DNA of 11,692 bases from Pseudomonadota bacterium (GTDB lineage Bacteria; Pseudomonadota; Gammaproteobacteria; Burkholderiales; Rhodocyclaceae): assembly GCA_030917225.1 (NCBI GenBank), contig JAUPVD010000412.1, positions 1 through 11,692 on the forward strand. Reading direction: 5' to 3'. Below the pieces are notes generated by a model. The model did not search any database and had not been told where the DNA came from. It saw only the letters and a list, made by a program, of their open reading frames with translations. Shown piece by piece: positions 10,349 to 11,692 of this stretch (its first letter is position 1; every line of letters starts with the position of its first letter). The position numbers and the translations under genes are program-made.

Positions 10349-10385
10349 CCCGAGGGAACTACGCCTTAGCGTGCTTTATTTTCCG

Positions 10386-10414
10386 TTTTCTGAGGCGACT
10401 CCAACGTCAGAAAA
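10386..10414. repeat. Inner inverted repeat next to IRi
   Basis: TTTTCTGA at 10386-10393 and TCAGAAAA at 10407-10414 form a perfect 8-bp inverted repeat with a 13-bp spacer. Both arms resemble the TTTTCAGAAGACGAC core of the terminal repeats. They could be the second, degenerate TniA-binding repeat known at the i end of Tn402-type elements, or a weak hairpin behind merR. Nothing else is visible between merR and IRi. Confidence 0.45.
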
Positions 10415-10441
10415 GACCGTGCGGTCGACTTTTGATATTTC

Positions 10442-10466
10442 GTGCTGTCGCCTTCTGAAAGTGACA
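10442..10466. repeat. IRi, mer-side terminal inverted repeat of the mercury transposon
   Basis: Read inward on the minus strand it begins TGTCACTTTCAGAAGGCGAC and ends AGCAC. It pairs with IRt at 21 of 25 positions and ends exactly where the AACGT duplication begins. Confidence 0.95.
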
Positions 10467-10471
10467 AACGT
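10467..10471. repeat. Target-site duplication, right copy (AACGT)
   Basis: It is identical to 2015-2019 on the other side of the mercury transposon and directly abuts IRi. Confidence 0.93.
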
Positions 10472-10499
10472 GACACGCGAAATCAAGGCGTTGCAATTC

Positions 10500-10530
10500 T
10501 CGAAAATAGTTCTTGAAATGTTATTCTCGA
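10500..10530. promoter_or_regulatory. Candidate resolvase-binding subsite (host res)
   Basis: TCGAAAATA (10500-10508) and TATTCTCGA (10522-10530) pair at 8 of 9 positions across a 13-bp AT-rich centre, a size close to one resolvase subsite. Related half-site-like motifs of the form (C/T)GAAA lie nearby: GCGAAATC near 10478, TTGAAATG near 10513 and, inverted, TTTCGATA at 10551-10558. The stretch lies between the divergent tnpA and the mntA-hepT-tnpR unit, where a Tn3-family res is expected. It is a candidate only; I cannot assign subsite numbers. Confidence 0.4.
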
Positions 10531-10541
10531 TCCCTTAGCAT
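10513..10541 (+). promoter_or_regulatory. Candidate promoter of mntA-hepT-tnpR
   Basis: TTGAAA (10513-10518) and TAGCAT (10536-10541) are separated by 17 bp and match the sigma-70 boxes at 5 of 6 and 4 of 6 positions. The -10 box ends 31 bp before the mntA ATG. It overlaps the candidate resolvase site at 10500-10530, so resolvase binding could repress the unit, as is usual for tnpR promoters. This is inferred from sequence alone. Confidence 0.4.
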
Positions 10542-10572
10542 CGCAATGAGTTTCGATAAGAAAGGATGCCCC

Positions 10573-10863
10573 ATGCGACCGTCCGTTGTGCTTGACATGA
10601 AGCGAAATGCAGTGCGCGAAGCGGTGAACCGCTTTCGTACGGCGAACCCGCGCGTCTTCGGTTCGGTGCTGCATGGCACTGACCGGGATGGCAGTGACCT
10701 TGATCTCTTGGTCGATGCACTGCCTGGTGCCACGTTATTGGACTTAGGCGGTCTGCAAGACGATCTGGAATCGCTGCTCGGCATTCAGGTTGATTTGCTG
10801 ACACCAGGCGACTTGTCGCCGAAGTTCCGTGCCAAGGTGCTCGCGGAGGCGCAGCCGGTATGA
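10573..10863 (+). CDS. mntA: MntA-type antitoxin, minimal nucleotidyltransferase (MNT)
   Basis: The 96-residue product has the minimal nucleotidyltransferase signature GS-x10-D-x-D: G30-S31 (VFGSVLHG), then D42 and D44 (SDLDLLVD), with a further acidic residue, D74 (QVDLL). In characterised MntA-HepT pairs this enzyme adds AMP units to the HEPN toxin and so silences it. The ATG at 10573 is preceded by AAAGGA at good spacing and gives the family length. An in-frame ATG at 10513 would start inside the candidate promoter and add 20 unrelated residues. The stop overlaps the hepT start (ATGA). Function is assigned from motif and partner, not from a specific homologue. Confidence 0.88.
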   Translation: MRPSVVLDMKRNAVREAVNRFRTANPRVFGSVLHGTDRDGSDLDLLVDALPGATLLDLGGLQDDLESLLGIQVDLLTPGDLSPKFRAKVLAEAQPV

Positions 10864-11252
10864 ATGAGAACCGCCTGCCTGATTACCTCGATCACATACA
10901 GCAGGCAGCAACCGATGTGTGCAGCTTCGTGGAAGGGTTGGCCAAAGACGACTTTCTGACCGACAAACGCACCCAGCAGGCTGTCATTCTGAGCCTTATT
11001 ATCATTGGCGAGGCCGCAACGAAAGTGATGGAGGGCTATGCCGCGTTCACTCAGGCGCACCCCGAGGTGCCTTGGCGCAACATGCGTGGCATGCGCAACC
11101 GAATGGCCCACGGCTATTTCGACATCGACCTCAATGTGGTGTGGGAGACAGCACAAGAATGGCTACCGGAGTTTCTAAAGCAGCTACCTGCTGTGCGCCA
11201 AGACGCCGACGATGAAGACCGCGATAGCTCTGAACGAAGCAAGCTATGTTGA
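10860..11252 (+). CDS. hepT: HepT-type toxin, HEPN-domain RNase (DUF86)
   Basis: The 130-residue, mainly helical product carries the HEPN toxin motif R-x4-H-x-Y: R79, H84 and Y86 in RNRMAHGYFD. R and H form the RNase active site in this family, and the tyrosine is the residue that the MNT partner adenylylates. Segments such as SLIIIGEAATKV (about 45-56) and VWETAQEWLPEFL (about 94-106) are typical of DUF86. The acidic tail DADDEDRDSSER has no recognised role. Its ATG overlaps the mntA stop, and its last 7 bp overlap the start of tnpR, so antitoxin, toxin and resolvase are probably translated from one message. Both motif and partner are intact, so the pair is likely functional; that is inferred. 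Confidence 0.88.
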   Translation: MNENRLPDYLDHIQQAATDVCSFVEGLAKDDFLTDKRTQQAVILSLIIIGEAATKVMEGYAAFTQAHPEVPWRNMRGMRNRMAHGYFDIDLNVVWETAQEWLPEFLKQLPAVRQDADDEDRDSSERSKLC

Positions 11253-11692
11253 TTGGCTACGCTCGTGTTTCTACGCTGGATCAGAACCTCGAATTACAGC
11301 GGGAGGCCCTGACCAAAGCCGGGTGCCAGAAAGTCTTTGAGGACAAGGTGAGTGGTACACGGGCTGACCGCCCTGGCTTGGGAAAAGCACAGGAAATGCT
11401 GCGCGAGGGAGATACCTTGGTTGTCTGGAAGCTGGATCGTTTAGGGCGCAGCGTCAAGCAACTAGTCGATCTGGTCGGCGAATTTCACAAGCAAGGCATC
11501 CAGTTCAAGAGCCTGACAGACGCCATTGACACCGGCACGCCATCTGGCCGGTTCTTCTTTCACGTCATGGCCAGCCTTGCCGAAATGGAACGCGAACTGA
11601 TCGTCGAGCGTACCCGCGCCGGGCTAGATGTCGCTCGTCAGCTTGGGCGCAAAGGCGGTCGCAAGCCCAAGATGACCGATAGCAAGATTGAG
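11246..11692 (+). CDS. tnpR: Serine resolvase TnpR of the host Tn3-family transposon (3' end outside the window)
   Basis: The first 149 residues are present and the frame is open to the window end; about 35-50 more would be expected. The protein begins MLIGYARVSTLDQNLELQ with catalytic Ser9. It shows VSGTRADRPGL, VVWKLDRLGRSVKQL, EMERELIVERT and the RKGGRKPKM hinge; the C-terminal helix-turn-helix is cut off. TnpR resolves cointegrates of the Tn3-family element at its res. The ATG overlaps the last codons of hepT by 7 bp and has only a weak ribosome-binding site, so translation is probably coupled to the toxin gene. It differs clearly from TniR at 6028, though both share the serine-resolvase core. 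Confidence 0.93.
   Translation, partial: MLIGYARVSTLDQNLELQREALTKAGCQKVFEDKVSGTRADRPGLGKAQEMLREGDTLVVWKLDRLGRSVKQLVDLVGEFHKQGIQFKSLTDAIDTGTPSGRFFFHVMASLAEMERELIVERTRAGLDVARQLGRKGGRKPKMTDSKIE

Noticed and set aside
10461..10476. GTGACA repeated at the IRi end and just outside it (GTGACAAACGTGACAC)
   Set aside because: The outer GTGACA begins inside the duplicated target, and the left flank reads on correctly from AACGT; the similarity is probably chance, and six bases are too few to argue for target mimicry.

Overview
The window is a nested pair of mobile elements from a GC-rich proteobacterial replicon. A complete Tn5053/Tn402-family mercury-resistance transposon (2020-10466, 8,447 bp) lies inside a Tn3-family transposon whose two halves run off both window ends. 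Elements of this kind circulate mainly on beta- and gammaproteobacterial plasmids; the window has no chromosomal gene that would fix the host.

Layout. 1-1960 (minus strand) is the first 653 codons of a Tn3-family transposase, tnpA. 1961-2019 is its leader. 2020-2145 is the tni-side end (IRt) of the mer transposon with four arrayed transposase-binding repeats. 2163-6642 (plus strand) is the transposition module tniA-tniB-tniQ-tniR, with a resolution site between tniQ and tniR. 6695-9842 (minus strand) is the mer operon merT-merP-merF-merA-merD-merE, listed in transcription order, with merR (9914-10348) divergent from it across a classic MerR operator. 10442-10466 is the other end (IRi). The two ends are flanked by an identical 5-bp duplication, AACGT, so the element arrived in one transposition event and has not rearranged since. 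From 10472 the host Tn3-family element resumes with a candidate res/promoter region, an MNT-HEPN toxin-antitoxin pair (mntA-hepT) and the start of a serine resolvase, tnpR (11246 to beyond the window).

How it works together. MerR senses Hg(II) and turns on the mer operon. MerP, MerT, MerF and MerE carry Hg(II) into the cytoplasm, MerA reduces it to Hg(0), and MerD tunes the response. No merB is present, so the resistance should be narrow-spectrum (inorganic mercury). TniA/B/Q transpose the element as a cointegrate that TniR resolves at res. Removing the insertion and one AACGT restores a 160-bp tnpA-mntA intergenic region, where the host res site is expected. This fits the known preference of Tn5053-family elements for res regions. 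The toxin-antitoxin pair sits between res and tnpR and overlaps tnpR by 7 bp, so it looks like part of the host transposon's own transposition module.

I see no wholly new system here. The points of most interest are the clean nested insertion, the MNT-HEPN pair built into the resolvase transcription unit, the scar of urf2 at the mer/tni join and the divergent N-terminus of MerA.
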